A program made the translations under genes and the position numbers. Below, piece by piece: positions 29,588 through 39,047 of a stretch of 64,000 nt of DNA. Source of the stretch: Candidatus Competibacter sp. (GTDB lineage Bacteria; Pseudomonadota; Gammaproteobacteria; Competibacterales; Competibacteraceae); the NCBI GenBank assembly GCA_029624815.1, contig JARSSH010000025.1:53163-117162 (forward strand), read 5' to 3'. Position 1 is the first letter of the stretch; each line of letters opens with the position of its first letter. The notes under the pieces were generated by a model, which ran no database searches, was not told the origin of the DNA, and saw only the letters and a list, made by a program, of their open reading frames with translations.

Positions 29588-30473
29588 ACTCAACACGCTG
29601 CTCGCTCTATTCGCCTCGTTCGCGGCAACGCCGCCCGCCATTGCCATGACCGTCGTTCACACCGAAAAGTCGCTGTACCGGAATATCGTCGTCTACGAAG
29701 AGGACGGCCAGCGATGCCTGAGTTTTAGCCGGCGCAACCGAACCGCTCGACAAAGCTGCCAGTTCCTGGATCATCCCGACCAGTTCTACTTCGCCTATAC
29801 CAAGATGATGATGGGCGCGCTGTATCTGAATCCCAACCCCCGCAAGATCCTGGTGATCGGCTTGGGGGGAGGGGTGTTGCCGACGGCGCTGGCGAAGATG
29901 TTTCCCGACGCAAAAATCGATATCGTGGAAATCGATCCGGCGGTGGTGAAGGTCGCGCGGCAATTTTTCGGCTTTAATCCGAACCAACGAGTTCAGGTGT
30001 TCGAGGAGGACGGGCGGGTGTTCGTGAAGCGCGCGGGCCAGTCCGGTCGGCGATACGATCTGATCTTGCTGGATGCCTTCGATCACGAATATATTCCCGA
30101 GCATCTGCTGACCCAGGAGTTCCTGTTCGAAGTCAAGACCTTGCTAACGACAGATGGCGTTCTAGCGGCGAATACCTTTTCGAGCAGCCGCCTGTATCAC
30201 CACGAATCGACAACTTATCAGGCGGTATTCGGATCGTTCTACAACCTCCGGGTCAAGCTGAAAAACCGCATCATTCTGATCAAAATGGACGGACTTCCCA
30301 CGCTCGACGCGATCCACCGGAATGCCGCCTCGGTCGAGGAGAAGCTGAAACCGCTTGGCTTCGGCGGCGATTGGCTGATGCCGCTGTTCTCCACCGAGCG
30401 TGACTGGGATCCGAACGCGCGCGTCCTGACCGACCAATACTCGCCCTCCAACCTGCTCAATGCCCTGTTCTAG
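29571..30473 (+). CDS. Spermidine-synthase-like class I methyltransferase domain protein
   Basis: A 300-residue protein with a spermine/spermidine synthase fold. It opens with a signal-peptide-like stretch (LLALFASFAATPPAIA, residues 9-24). Next come ILVIGLGGGVLPTALAKMF (the AdoMet-binding loop), IDIVEIDPAVVKVAR and RRYDLILLDAFDHEYIPEHLLT, and DLILLDAF lies at the catalytic-Asp position. I chose the ATG at 29571; an upstream TTG exists at 29544. A signal peptide would place the domain outside the cytoplasm, which is odd for an AdoMet-type enzyme, so the substrate is unclear. Translationally coupled to the membrane ORF. Confidence 0.8.
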   Translation: MRQSNRLNTLLALFASFAATPPAIAMTVVHTEKSLYRNIVVYEEDGQRCLSFSRRNRTARQSCQFLDHPDQFYFAYTKMMMGALYLNPNPRKILVIGLGGGVLPTALAKMFPDAKIDIVEIDPAVVKVARQFFGFNPNQRVQVFEEDGRVFVKRAGQSGRRYDLILLDAFDHEYIPEHLLTQEFLFEVKTLLTTDGVLAANTFSSSRLYHHESTTYQAVFGSFYNLRVKLKNRIILIKMDGLPTLDAIHRNAASVEEKLKPLGFGGDWLMPLFSTERDWDPNARVLTDQYSPSNLLNALF

Positions 30474-30735
30474 CGGCGTTCGACGGTTGGCGCCAGCTTT
30501 TCGGCATATACCCCGCGAGCGTTGCCACGCCGTATTTGGCCGTGTTCACAAAATCGTGCTTCGTGTGCGAGACCGCGGGCTATCGCTTCCAGCCAGAGGG
30601 GTCGAGCAGGGATCGTTTGTATGACCTCGCGAACGAGCGATTCGCGCAAATCGACCGGTTGCCGCCGCCCGAACAGGGTCGCCGGGGACGGCCAGCGACG
30701 ATCGAGAACCGCCACGGCCTAGCACAACGGCGATC

Positions 30736-31530
30736 TCAGACGTCACTCCCGTCTTCATCCAGCAGCCGGCGAATGATGAAGCCCGCCAGCATTACCCCGA
30801 ACAGCGCCGGCATGTAGGAGAGCGTGCCGTTCACGGCGCGAGGTCGGCCCTGCGTATCGCCAGCGACCGGTCGATGCGGCAGCGGTGGGCGGCGCGGCTC
30901 GTCGCTGTGGATCACGGGATAATTCAGCGGCGCGCCCAGTCCCCGCAACCGGCGGCGTAGTTCGCGGGCCAGCGGGCACGTCTGGGTCTGGCTCAGTTGC
31001 GCCACCCGCACCCGCGTGACGTCCAGACAATTACCCGCACCCAAAGCGGAGATCGCCGGCACTCCGTGGCGATGACAGGACGCCACCAGCGCCGCCTTGC
31101 AGGCGATGCTGTCGATGCAGTCGGCCACGTAGTCATAGGGTTTTTCGCGCCCCTCTCCCCTTGAAGGAGAGAGGGCGGGGGTGCGGGGGGAGTGGGTGGC
31201 CACCAGCATTTCAGCCGCCTCCGGCTGGAGAAATTCGCCAAGCAGGATCAGTTCCAGGGTGGGATCGATATCGCGCAGCCGCTCGGCCATCAGTTCGACC
31301 TTGGGCCGGCCGAGGGTGGAATGCAGCGCCAGCAACTGGCGGTTGAGATTGGAGGGAGACACCCTGTCGTGATCCAGCAGGGTCAAGCAACCGACGCCGG
31401 CCCGGCCCAGCGCCTCGGCGGCATAACCGCCGACCCCGCCCAGCCCCGCCACCAGCACATGCGCCGCCCGCAATCGGGCCAGCCCGGCGACGCCGATCAG
31501 AATCTCAGTCCGTGCCTGAGGGTACGGCAT
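30736..31530 (-). CDS. tcdA: tRNA threonylcarbamoyladenosine dehydratase (TcdA/CsdL) with in-frame repeat insertion
   Basis: A 264-residue E1-like enzyme that cyclises t6A to ct6A in tRNA with ATP. Seen: VLVAGLGGVGGYAAEALGRAG nucleotide motif, LLDHDRVSPSNLNRQL, YDYVADCIDSIACKAAL, and a C-terminal GVMLAGFIIRRLL. I chose ATG 31530 (MPYPQARTE); the longer frame upstream overlaps tatD. Between EMLVAT and YDYVAD lies a low-complexity stretch, HSPRTPALSPSRGEGREKP, encoded by a palindromic repeat that other TcdA proteins, as I know them, lack. Its start overlaps the tatD stop region by 26 bases. Confidence 0.9.
   Translation of the reverse strand: MPYPQARTEILIGVAGLARLRAAHVLVAGLGGVGGYAAEALGRAGVGCLTLLDHDRVSPSNLNRQLLALHSTLGRPKVELMAERLRDIDPTLELILLGEFLQPEAAEMLVATHSPRTPALSPSRGEGREKPYDYVADCIDSIACKAALVASCHRHGVPAISALGAGNCLDVTRVRVAQLSQTQTCPLARELRRRLRGLGAPLNYPVIHSDEPRRPPLPHRPVAGDTQGRPRAVNGTLSYMPALFGVMLAGFIIRRLLDEDGSDV
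31146..31198 (-). repeat. Palindromic repeat inserted in frame within tcdA
   Basis: CCCTCTCC (31151-31158) pairs imperfectly with GGAGAGAGGG (31166-31175) around a TTGAAG-type loop, flanked by C-rich and G-rich arms. On the minus strand it closely resembles the palindrome at 55549-55606 (CACCCC...CTCTCC...GGAGAGGGG...GCGCG). It adds about 18 codons to tcdA without breaking the frame. Confidence 0.75.
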
Positions 31531-32296
31531 CGGGGATTCCGAACAGCCGGCGGGCGTTGGCGCTGGTGGCGGCGGCGATCTCGGCCGGATCGACGCCGCG
31601 CAGCTCGGCGACGCAGGCCAGCACCTCTGGCAGGAAAGCCGGTTCGTTGCGCTGACCCGGATGCGCGCTCGTCGGCTGATCGGGCGCATCGGTCTCCAGC
31701 ATGAAACCGTCCAGCGGCAGATAACGGATCAACCCGCGCAGGCGGGTGGCGCGCGGATAGGTCAGCGGTCCGCCGAAGCCGAGCAGGAAATCCAGATCGA
31801 GCAACCGCCGCGCCTGGTCCTCGCTGCCGGAAAAGCTGTGCACCACTCCGCGCACGCCGGAAAACCGCCGCAGGTGCTTGATAACCTGATCCACCGCGTG
31901 GCGGGCGTGCACGATCACCGGCAAGTCGTGGCGGCGGGCCAACCGCAGTTGCCCGGTAAAGTAATCGACCTGTGCGCCGATATCGAGATCGGGCAGGTAG
32001 TAATCCAGTCCAATCTCGCCGATGGCGGCGGGCTTTTCCCGAACCACCCAGTCCGCCAGGGCATCCAGATGTTCGGGCCGGTGTTCGGTCAGATAGGCCG
32101 GGTGCAGGCCGTAGCTGGGATACAGCCCCGGATAACGCGCCGCGACCGCCCGAAGTTTTGGCCATAACCGGGCGCAAACCGCCGCCAGTACTTGCGCTTC
32201 CACCCCGACGGCCCGCGCTCGCTGGTAGGCGGCGTCGCGGTCGCCGTCGAAGCTGGCGTCGTCGAAGTGGGCATGACTGTCGATCAGGATCGGCAT
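31505..32296 (-). CDS. tatD: TatD family metal-dependent hydrolase
   Basis: A 263-residue TIM-barrel metallohydrolase of the TatD/YcfH/YjjV group. Several members are 3'-5' DNA exonucleases or D-aminoacyl-tRNA-type hydrolases. Seen: IDSHAHFDD (His-x-His), AAIGEIGLDYYL (bridging Glu), PVIVHARHA, VVHSFSG and LETDAPD. Neighbouring tcdA overlaps by 26 bases, suggesting one transcript, tatD then tcdA. Which TatD subfamily it belongs to cannot be told by eye. Confidence 0.93.
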   Translation of the reverse strand: MPILIDSHAHFDDASFDGDRDAAYQRARAVGVEAQVLAAVCARLWPKLRAVAARYPGLYPSYGLHPAYLTEHRPEHLDALADWVVREKPAAIGEIGLDYYLPDLDIGAQVDYFTGQLRLARRHDLPVIVHARHAVDQVIKHLRRFSGVRGVVHSFSGSEDQARRLLDLDFLLGFGGPLTYPRATRLRGLIRYLPLDGFMLETDAPDQPTSAHPGQRNEPAFLPEVLACVAELRGVDPAEIAAATSANARRLFGIPDAVPSGTD

Positions 32297-32486
32297 GGGC
32301 GCGTGCCTCGGACGATCGGAAACCGTGCGTTGGCGACATGGTCAAACGCTTCGCGCAGGGTCGCCAGCACCTCGTCTTGCCGATCGGGTCGTACAGATAT
32401 TGCCGCTCGCCGCCGCGCGTGGCGCTCCGCATCGCCGGGTGATCCGGGCTCCCCGGCTCGATGAACGGGATCGCCATGAGAGGCAT
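32284..32486 (-). pseudogene. Possible small frameshifted ORF upstream of tatD
   Basis: From ATG 32486 one frame reads MPLMAIPFIEPGSPDHPAMR and on to RQYLYDPIGK, then loses sense. Shifting frame near 32386 continues DEVLATLREAFDHVANARFP to a TGA at 32284 that overlaps the tatD start. The joined protein would be about 66 residues with sensible composition, so a one-base indel or sequencing error in a small gene is plausible. No family recognised. Confidence 0.35.
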
Positions 32487-32817
32487 CGCCGCGGGTCTTC
32501 CAAATATGCAGCTTGCTCAATGTGTCGATTTCTCGGTAACGATGACGAACAAGGCGCGGATTTAACCTTTGCTCCACGCCGATCGCCATGGGAGCAAGCT
32601 GTTCCCGTCAGCGGCGTTTCCAGCCGCCACGGAAGTGTATTGCTCCGGCGCGAGGCGAGCCAGTTCCGATAAATCGCCGCCATGGCGAATCCGCCAAACC
32701 CTGGCCAAGGTCCTTTTTGCGCGCATCCTAAAAGAGTCTAAACTATCTGCTCGGAAAGAGAGACCCACAAAAGGCGGCTCCCAATTTTCCAGCCAATACC
32801 ACCGACGAGCGCGACTA
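32487..32817. other. Intergenic stretch between tatD-side ORF and sthA
   Basis: About 330 bases between divergent transcription units, with no convincing gene. Open frames here have poor composition. Regulatory sites for sthA and for the tatD operon should lie here, but I see no strong promoter match or hairpin. Confidence 0.5.
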
Positions 32818-34221
32818 ATGAACGACCAGAACTACGATGTCATCGTGATTGGCACCGGCCCGGGAGGAGAAGGAGCCTCGATGAAAGCCGCCAAAGAGGG
32901 CAAGTCGGTGGCGGCGATCGAGAAACACCACCTGGTCGGCGGCGGCTGCACGCACTGGGGCACCATTCCATCCAAGGCGCTGCGCCATTCCATCAATCGG
33001 ATGCTGGAATTCAACACCAGCCCGGCGTTCCGCAACGCGCTTGGCTCCGCCCTCAAGCTGTCCTACCCCGACCTGCTGCGTTCCGCCGAATCGGTGATCG
33101 CCCGCCAGACCGCCATGCGCCGGGATTTCTACGAACGCAACCGAATCCGGCTGTGGCACGGCCACGCCAAATTTCTCGACGCCCACACGCTGGAGGTGCG
33201 AACCGGCGGCGCCACCGAGCCGGTCGTCCTCGGCGCCGACGCCTTCATCATCGCCTCGGGCTCGCATCCGTTCCGGCCGCGCGACATCGATTTCAATCAC
33301 CCGCGCATTTTCGACAGCGACACCATCCTCAGCATGTCCGCGACCCCGCGTTCGATCCTGATCTACGGCGCGGGCGTGATCGGCTGCGAGTACGCCAGCA
33401 TCTTCCGCAACATGGGCTGCAAGGTCGATCTGGTGGATACCCGTTCTCAACTGCTGTCCTTCCTGGATGACGAAATCGCCCACGCGCTCAGCTACCACCT
33501 GCGCGATCAGGGCGTCATGATCCGTCACAACGAGGAATACGAGGCGGTGGAAGGGTTGGCGGACGGCGTGCTGACGCATTTCAAGTCCGGTAAGAAGATC
33601 AAGGCCGACGCGCTGCTGTGGGCCAACGGCCGCACCGGCAACACCCAGAACATGGGCTTGGAGGATCTGGGCATCACCCCGAACAGCCGCGGTCAGATCA
33701 AGGTGGACGGCAACTACCGCACCGCTCTGCCCCATATCTATGCGGTGGGCGATGTGATCGGCTATCCCAGCCTGGCCAGCGCCGCCTACGACCAGGGCCG
33801 TTTCGCCGCTACCCATCTGATCCACGGCAGTTGCGATCATCACTTGATTGATTACATTCCCACCGGCATCTACACTTCCCCGGAGATTAGTTCGGTCGGC
33901 CGCGCCGAGCGCGAGCTGACCGAGGCACGGGTACCCTACGAGGTCGGCCACGCCTATTTCAAAAGCTTGGCGCGCGCCCAGATTACGGGCCGCACCGTCG
34001 GGATGCTCAAGCTGCTGTTCCATCGCGATACCCTGGAAATTCTCGGCATTCACTGCTTCGGCGACCAGGCCGCCGAAATCGTCCACATCGGACAGGCGAT
34101 CATGGCCCAGCAGGGCGCGGCCAACAACATCCAGTATTTCGTCAACACCACGTTCAATTATCCGACCATGGCCGAAGCTTACCGGGTGGCGGCGCTGAAC
34201 GGTCTGAATCGGCTGGCCTGA
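32818..34221 (+). CDS. sthA: Soluble pyridine nucleotide transhydrogenase
   Basis: A 467-residue FAD flavoprotein moving hydride between NADPH and NAD+. Seen: [37 protein letters not shown], the second Rossmann motif [50 protein letters not shown] and the dimerisation domain ending [22 protein letters not shown]. Like other SthA proteins it lacks the redox-active Cys pair of lipoamide dehydrogenase. I chose ATG 32818; the open frame upstream is low-complexity. pilU follows 13 bases later. Confidence 0.97.
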   Translation: MNDQNYDVIVIGTGPGGEGASMKAAKEGKSVAAIEKHHLVGGGCTHWGTIPSKALRHSINRMLEFNTSPAFRNALGSALKLSYPDLLRSAESVIARQTAMRRDFYERNRIRLWHGHAKFLDAHTLEVRTGGATEPVVLGADAFIIASGSHPFRPRDIDFNHPRIFDSDTILSMSATPRSILIYGAGVIGCEYASIFRNMGCKVDLVDTRSQLLSFLDDEIAHALSYHLRDQGVMIRHNEEYEAVEGLADGVLTHFKSGKKIKADALLWANGRTGNTQNMGLEDLGITPNSRGQIKVDGNYRTALPHIYAVGDVIGYPSLASAAYDQGRFAATHLIHGSCDHHLIDYIPTGIYTSPEISSVGRAERELTEARVPYEVGHAYFKSLARAQITGRTVGMLKLLFHRDTLEILGIHCFGDQAAEIVHIGQAIMAQQGAANNIQYFVNTTFNYPTMAEAYRVAALNGLNRLA

Positions 34222-34234
34222 GAGAGGATTACCC

Positions 34235-35377
34235 ATGGATATCACTCCGTATCTCAAACTGATGGTCGATAAGGACGCCTCCGACCTGTTCTTTCACGTC
34301 GGCGCGCCGGTCAACATCAAAATCGGCGGGGTGGTGCGCCCGATCGGCAACAAGGTGCTCGGACCGGGTCAGGTGCGCGAGATCGCCTACTCGGTCATGA
34401 AGGACGATCAGATCAGGGAGTTCGAGCACGAATGGGAATTGAATTTCGCCATCCCGCTGCACGGGGTCGGTCGCTTCCGCTCCAACGTGTTCAGGCAACG
34501 CGGCGAAGTATCCATGGTGATCCGCTACATCAAGGGCGACATCCCGCAGGTGGAAGAGCTGGGTCTTCCGCCCCTGCTGCGGCAACTGGTGATGGAAAAA
34601 CGCGGCCTGATCCTGCTGGTCGGCGCCACCGGCTCCGGCAAATCCACCACCTTGGCGGCGATGATCGATCACCGCAATTCCAGCGCGCCAGGCCACATCA
34701 TCACCGTCGAGGATCCGATCGAATTTACTCACCAGCACAAGAAATCGGTGGTTGCCCAGCGCGAAATCGGCATCGACACCCACGGCTACGAAAACGCCCT
34801 GCGCAGCGCCATGCGCGAGGCGCCGGACGTGATCCTGGTTGGGGAGGTGCGCGAGCGCGAGGTGATGAAGTACGTGCTCACCTTCTCCGAAACCGGCCAT
34901 CTCGTGTTGTCCACCCTGCATGCCAACAACGCCAACGGCGCCTTGGAGCGCGTCGTCAATTTCTTTCCCGAGGATGTCCGGCCGCAGTTGTTGATGGATC
35001 TGTCGTTGAACCTGCGCGCCATTATCTCGCAGCGGCTGATCCGCTCGTTGACCGGCGGACTGGTGCCGGCGGTGGAAGTGCTGTTGAATACGCCCTACAT
35101 CGCCGACCTGATTCAGAAAGGCAAGATCGATTACGTCAAGGACGCGATGGAGCAATCCACCGAATCGGGCACGCAGACCTTCGATCAATCGCTCTTCAAG
35201 CTGTACAAGGAAGGTAAGATTTCCAAGGACGAAGCCATCAAGAACGCCGACTCCAAAAACAACGTCGGCCTGCAGATCCGACTGTCCGAAGGCGCGGGAT
35301 CCGGCGGTGGCAAATCGTCCGGCATGGCCGATCTGGCCATTCACGACGAGGAAGAAAATCGGGGTCGAGCGTTTTGA
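34235..35377 (+). CDS. pilU: PilT-like ATPase PilU
   Basis: A 380-residue secretion-type ATPase that helps PilT retract pili. Seen: MDITPYLKLMVDKDASDLFFHVG, Walker A GATGSGKST near residue 132, IITVEDPIEFTHQHKKS, DVILVGEVREREVM and GHLVLSTLHANNANGALERV. The C-terminal extension (GLQIRLSEGAGSGGGKSSG) is typical of PilU rather than PilT, and AIRNLIRE is absent. AGAGGA lies just before the ATG. It follows sthA and is separated from pilT, unlike Pseudomonas where the two are neighbours. Confidence 0.97.
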   Translation: MDITPYLKLMVDKDASDLFFHVGAPVNIKIGGVVRPIGNKVLGPGQVREIAYSVMKDDQIREFEHEWELNFAIPLHGVGRFRSNVFRQRGEVSMVIRYIKGDIPQVEELGLPPLLRQLVMEKRGLILLVGATGSGKSTTLAAMIDHRNSSAPGHIITVEDPIEFTHQHKKSVVAQREIGIDTHGYENALRSAMREAPDVILVGEVREREVMKYVLTFSETGHLVLSTLHANNANGALERVVNFFPEDVRPQLLMDLSLNLRAIISQRLIRSLTGGLVPAVEVLLNTPYIADLIQKGKIDYVKDAMEQSTESGTQTFDQSLFKLYKEGKISKDEAIKNADSKNNVGLQIRLSEGAGSGGGKSSGMADLAIHDEEENRGRAF

Positions 35378-36540
35378 AAGCCCGAACGGCCGCGCCCGCC
35401 CGCCGTATGGCGGACATCGCGCCGTTTCACGTCATGGCGCTGCTGGCCCGCGCCAGGGAGCTGGAAGCCGCCGGCCGTTCCGTCGTCCACATGGAAATCG
35501 GCGAGCCGGACTTCCCGACCGCCGAACCGATCGTCGTCGCCGGCCAGCGCGCGCTGGCGGAAGGCCGCACCCGCTACACTGCCGCCGCCGGATTACCGGA
35601 ACTGCGTCAGGCCATCGGCGGCCATTACCGGGAACGGTATGGAATCGAGGTTTCCCCCCGACGCATCCTGATCACCCCCGGTGCGTCCGGCGCGCTGCAA
35701 CTGGCGACGGCGATCCTGATCAATCCCGGCGACCGGGTGTTGCTGGCCGATCCCGGCTATCCCTGCAACCGGCATTTCGTGCGGCTGGTGGAAGGCGAAG
35801 CCGTTGGCGTTCCGGTCGGACCGGAAACCGGCTACCAACTGACGGCCAAGCTGGTCGAGCGCCACTGGGACGAGCGGACGACAGCGGTGCTGCTGGCCTC
35901 GCCAGCCAATCCGACCGGTACCGTGATCGCCCCCACCGAGCTGGCGGCGATCGTTGCCACGGTCGAGGCGCGCGGTGGGCGGGTGATCATGGACGAGATC
36001 TATCACGGTCTGATCCATGGCGTGCCGGTTCAGACCGCGCTGGCGTATTCGGAGCAGGTCTTGGTCGTCAATAGCTTCAGCAAGTATTACGGAATGACCG
36101 GCTGGCGGCTCGGCTGGTTGGTCGCACCGGAGGATTGCGTCGGCGATGCGGAAAAGCTGGCGCAAAATCTGTTTCTGGCGGCATCCACTCCAGCGCAATA
36201 CGCGGCGCTGGCGGCCTTCGAGCCGGAAGCGCAAGCGATTTTCGAGACGCGCCGACGGGAGTTTCTGGCCCGGCGCGATTTCCTGCTGCCGGCGCTGCGC
36301 GAGTTGGGTTTCCACATCCCCGTCACCCCGGACGGCGCGTTCTATCTCTACGCCGACTGTGGCCGTTTCACCGACGACAGTTACGGATTCGCCCTGCGCC
36401 TGCTGGAGGAAACCGGCGTCGCCATCACGCCGGGCATCGATTTCGGCCACCATCTGCCACAACGGCACGTCCGTTTCGCTTACACCAGCGCCATTCCACG
36501 ACTGGCTGAGGGAGTGGAACGGCTCAGGCGAGCGCTGTAA
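35374..36540 (+). CDS. PLP-dependent class I/II aminotransferase
   Basis: A 388-residue fold-type I aminotransferase. Seen: VVHMEIGEPDFPTAEP, TRYTAAAGLPELRQAI, PGASGALQLATAILI, SPANPTGTVI, MDEIYHGL, and SFSKYYGMTGWRLGW with the PLP Lys, then TPGIDFG. Substrate is not evident; similar genes are annotated as aspartate- or alanine-type transaminases. The start is uncertain: a TTG at 35374 that overlaps the pilU stop (TTGA), or ATG 35407 (MADIAPFHV). Both lack a clear Shine-Dalgarno. Confidence 0.9.
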   Translation: MKARTAAPARRMADIAPFHVMALLARARELEAAGRSVVHMEIGEPDFPTAEPIVVAGQRALAEGRTRYTAAAGLPELRQAIGGHYRERYGIEVSPRRILITPGASGALQLATAILINPGDRVLLADPGYPCNRHFVRLVEGEAVGVPVGPETGYQLTAKLVERHWDERTTAVLLASPANPTGTVIAPTELAAIVATVEARGGRVIMDEIYHGLIHGVPVQTALAYSEQVLVVNSFSKYYGMTGWRLGWLVAPEDCVGDAEKLAQNLFLAASTPAQYAALAAFEPEAQAIFETRRREFLARRDFLLPALRELGFHIPVTPDGAFYLYADCGRFTDDSYGFALRLLEETGVAITPGIDFGHHLPQRHVRFAYTSAIPRLAEGVERLRRAL

Positions 36541-36583
36541 CAATCACGAAGAGTTACAAGAGCACACATAAAATTACAATCGT

Positions 36584-36609
36584 GTCTTGTCTTTTGCGGT
36601 CCTAATCCC
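36584..36609 (+). repeat. Left direct repeat flanking the FIST-GGDEF gene
   Basis: A 26-bp sequence matching 39048-39073 at 24 of 26 positions, in the same orientation. Just inside it, GATCTGACCCC (36657-36667) is an inverted near-match of GGGGTCAGGTC (39040-39050). Together these look like the ends of a mobile or REP-like unit. Confidence 0.8.
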
Positions 36610-36700
36610 ATACTGGCCATTCCCAAGTCAGATTGATGGCATCTCACGAAAAACGAGATCTGACCCCACTGGATACAGGATCTCCAACAATGATAAGCCA

Positions 36701-39025
36701 GTGAAAATAAATCAGGTTTCCATCGCCGTCGAGAAAACCCGCACAGCAATGTCCTTGGCGGACAGGCTGCGCGCCGCGATAGGGCCGTCTCCCGACTGGG
36801 TCATCGTGTTTTACACCGATTCAATCGCTCCCGAATTTGCCCAACAAGCAGTCACAACGGCTTTTCCGAACGCCGCCGTCCATGGCTGTTCGTCCTCCAC
36901 CGCGATGTTCGGCGGCGATGGCATCATGGAAGACCCCAGCATCGGCGTTTTAGCCATCACCGATCCCGGTGGGGCCTTCGGAACCGGGATTACCTCGTTT
37001 GCACGACTTGCACCCGCCGACGCGGCACGCCGCGCCGTGGAGCAGGCGATTGCCGCCACCGGAAAAAATGGCGCCGTGCCCGATTTCATCTGGCTCAGCG
37101 CCGTACCGGGTTGCGAAGAAGCGATTATCGCCGGCATCGAGCAATCCGTCGGCGCCAGCGTGCCGATCGTTGGCGGCAGCGCGGCGACGCTGAACGATTC
37201 GGGTAACGACCCCAAAGCTTTCAAATGGGCCGGCCACTGCGTCGTATTCACCCGTGACGCCGTGATCGATGACGGCTTGTTGTTGAGCGTCGGGTTCGTA
37301 ACCGGGCGGGTCTATCACGGCTTCTTCGGTGGTTACCGCGCAACCGAGCAAACCGGGATTGTCACCGCGACCCAAGGACGTGTCCTCCTGACCATCGACG
37401 AACAACCCGCCGCTCAGGTCTACAATCGGTGGAGCGAAGGCTTGATCGCCTCGGAAGTGCTCCGCAACGGCGATGTAGTGACACAAACCACGATGAGCCC
37501 CATCGGGGTCACGGTCGGCCATGTGGGTACTGCCCCGCTGCATGGATTGGTGCATCCGGTGCGGGTTGAAAACGGCGCGCTTCGGGTTCAAGCCGTGGTT
37601 CCCGAGGGTAGCCGTTTAACCTTGATGACCGGGGATCAGGATATCCTGGTCAAGCGCACCGCCGAATTGGTGGCGCGCACGCGAGCGTTGTTCAATGTAT
37701 CGACGCCGCGAGCGATCGGTGGTTTGATCTCCTATTGCGCCGCCTGCATGGGGCCTTTGGCGGAGCGCGGCGTCGAAATGATCGACTTGATCCGCGATGC
37801 CTTGGGAGGAGCGCCTTTCATGGGCGGATTCTTCTTCGGTGAACAAGGACGGTTTTGGGACAATCGCAACGCCCATGCCAATCTGATGGTGTCATTGCTC
37901 TTGTTCGAGGATTTCCATGCTCCGTCCCCCGCGGGCAACAAATTGGAATTCAGCCCTCCGGCTTTTCAAAACGACTTGGCGCTGGGCTATCAGATCGTCA
38001 AGGCTCAACTTGATGAGATGCACAGGATCAATGCGCTATTGCGCGTCGGCCTGGCCAAACTGACCCAAGCGCGCAGCCGTGCCGAGGTATACAAGGCGGT
38101 CGGCGATTCCCTGACCGAAGTCATCGACTTCGATGGCTTCGCCGTCCTACGGCGAATCGAGGAAAACATGGTGTGCACCGCGTCCTCGGCACAGCAGCTT
38201 ATAGGGACCGTCTGGCGCGACGAGGAGCACGGCGCGCTCTACGCGACACAGAAGCCGACTTTGCTCGGAGATGCCCATAAATCTCGTATTTGGAGGGATA
38301 ATGCACCATTTTTTCAGGCGCTTCGTCCTGGGTCGGCTATCCATCTGGGCTTCCATGCGGAGAACGCTCCAGTACACATTGTCCTGACGCATCATACGGT
38401 CAATGGGTTCGATTTGGCGGATCGCGACATTCTGTACATCATGAATCCATACATCCGTCAAGCATTTGAAAATGTTGCGCATCTGCGGCAAATGGAAAAG
38501 CTGGCCACCATCGATAGTTTGACCGGGATCAGCAATCGAGGGCATTTTCTGGAGTTGGCGGCACTGGAATTGGCCCGTTCGAAACGCTTCGGTCACTCGA
38601 CCGGCGTGTTGATGATCGATGCCGATCACTTTAAACAGATCAACGATAGATATGGCCACAATGCCGGTGACGCCGCACTGCGGCAGTTAGCGGCGAAGGT
38701 TCGAGGCGAACTACGGGAGGTCGATCTCCTTGGACGGTTGGGGGGAGAAGAGTTCGCCGTGCTCGTTGTCGAAGCCGACCGAGCAAAGGCTGTGCAGGTG
38801 GGCGAGCGGATTCGCGCCGCAATCGAATCCGCGCCCATCGTTCGGTATGGCTACAGTTTCAGGATGACGGTCAGCATTGGCGTTGCCGCAAGCCCAACAT
38901 CGACCGTTGGGATCGAAACCCTTCTGACAGAGGCCGATCGAGCGTTGTACGCCGCCAAAAGCGCCGGGCGCAATCGAGTCCTGGGCGGCAACGATGCGCC
39001 TGACGCATCGGACCGCCCCATCTGA
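36701..39025 (+). CDS. FIST-sensor diguanylate cyclase
   Basis: A 774-residue predicted soluble signalling protein. The N-terminal half is a FIST domain (CSSSTAMFGGDGIMEDPSIG; LSAVPGCEEAIIAGIEQ; PIVGGSAATLND) followed by FIST_C (LVHPVRVENGALRVQA; SYCAACMGPLAERG; PFMGGFFFGEQG). A linker or GAF-like region (about residues 440-600) leads to a GGDEF domain with LTGISNRGHFLELAA and active-site GGEEF. An RxxD inhibitory site (REVD) sits five residues before it. The protein should make cyclic di-GMP in response to a small ligand; FIST domains are proposed to bind amino acids or similar molecules. I chose GTG 36701; the frame extends upstream to 36587 only by reading through the flanking repeat. Flanked by direct repeats. 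Confidence 0.88.
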   Translation: MKINQVSIAVEKTRTAMSLADRLRAAIGPSPDWVIVFYTDSIAPEFAQQAVTTAFPNAAVHGCSSSTAMFGGDGIMEDPSIGVLAITDPGGAFGTGITSFARLAPADAARRAVEQAIAATGKNGAVPDFIWLSAVPGCEEAIIAGIEQSVGASVPIVGGSAATLNDSGNDPKAFKWAGHCVVFTRDAVIDDGLLLSVGFVTGRVYHGFFGGYRATEQTGIVTATQGRVLLTIDEQPAAQVYNRWSEGLIASEVLRNGDVVTQTTMSPIGVTVGHVGTAPLHGLVHPVRVENGALRVQAVVPEGSRLTLMTGDQDILVKRTAELVARTRALFNVSTPRAIGGLISYCAACMGPLAERGVEMIDLIRDALGGAPFMGGFFFGEQGRFWDNRNAHANLMVSLLLFEDFHAPSPAGNKLEFSPPAFQNDLALGYQIVKAQLDEMHRINALLRVGLAKLTQARSRAEVYKAVGDSLTEVIDFDGFAVLRRIEENMVCTASSAQQLIGTVWRDEEHGALYATQKPTLLGDAHKSRIWRDNAPFFQALRPGSAIHLGFHAENAPVHIVLTHHTVNGFDLADRDILYIMNPYIRQAFENVAHLRQMEKLATIDSLTGISNRGHFLELAALELARSKRFGHSTGVLMIDADHFKQINDRYGHNAGDAALRQLAAKVRGELREVDLLGRLGGEEFAVLVVEADRAKAVQVGERIRAAIESAPIVRYGYSFRMTVSIGVAASPTSTVGIETLLTEADRALYAAKSAGRNRVLGGNDAPDASDRPI

Positions 39026-39047
39026 CGCATGGGAATCGCGGGGTCAG

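Noticed and set aside
30474..30735. Possible small gene between the methyltransferase ORF and tcdA (minus 30470-30715 or plus 30536-30817)
   Set aside because: No recognisable motif on either strand and neither has a convincing ribosome-binding site; possibly a gene remnant.
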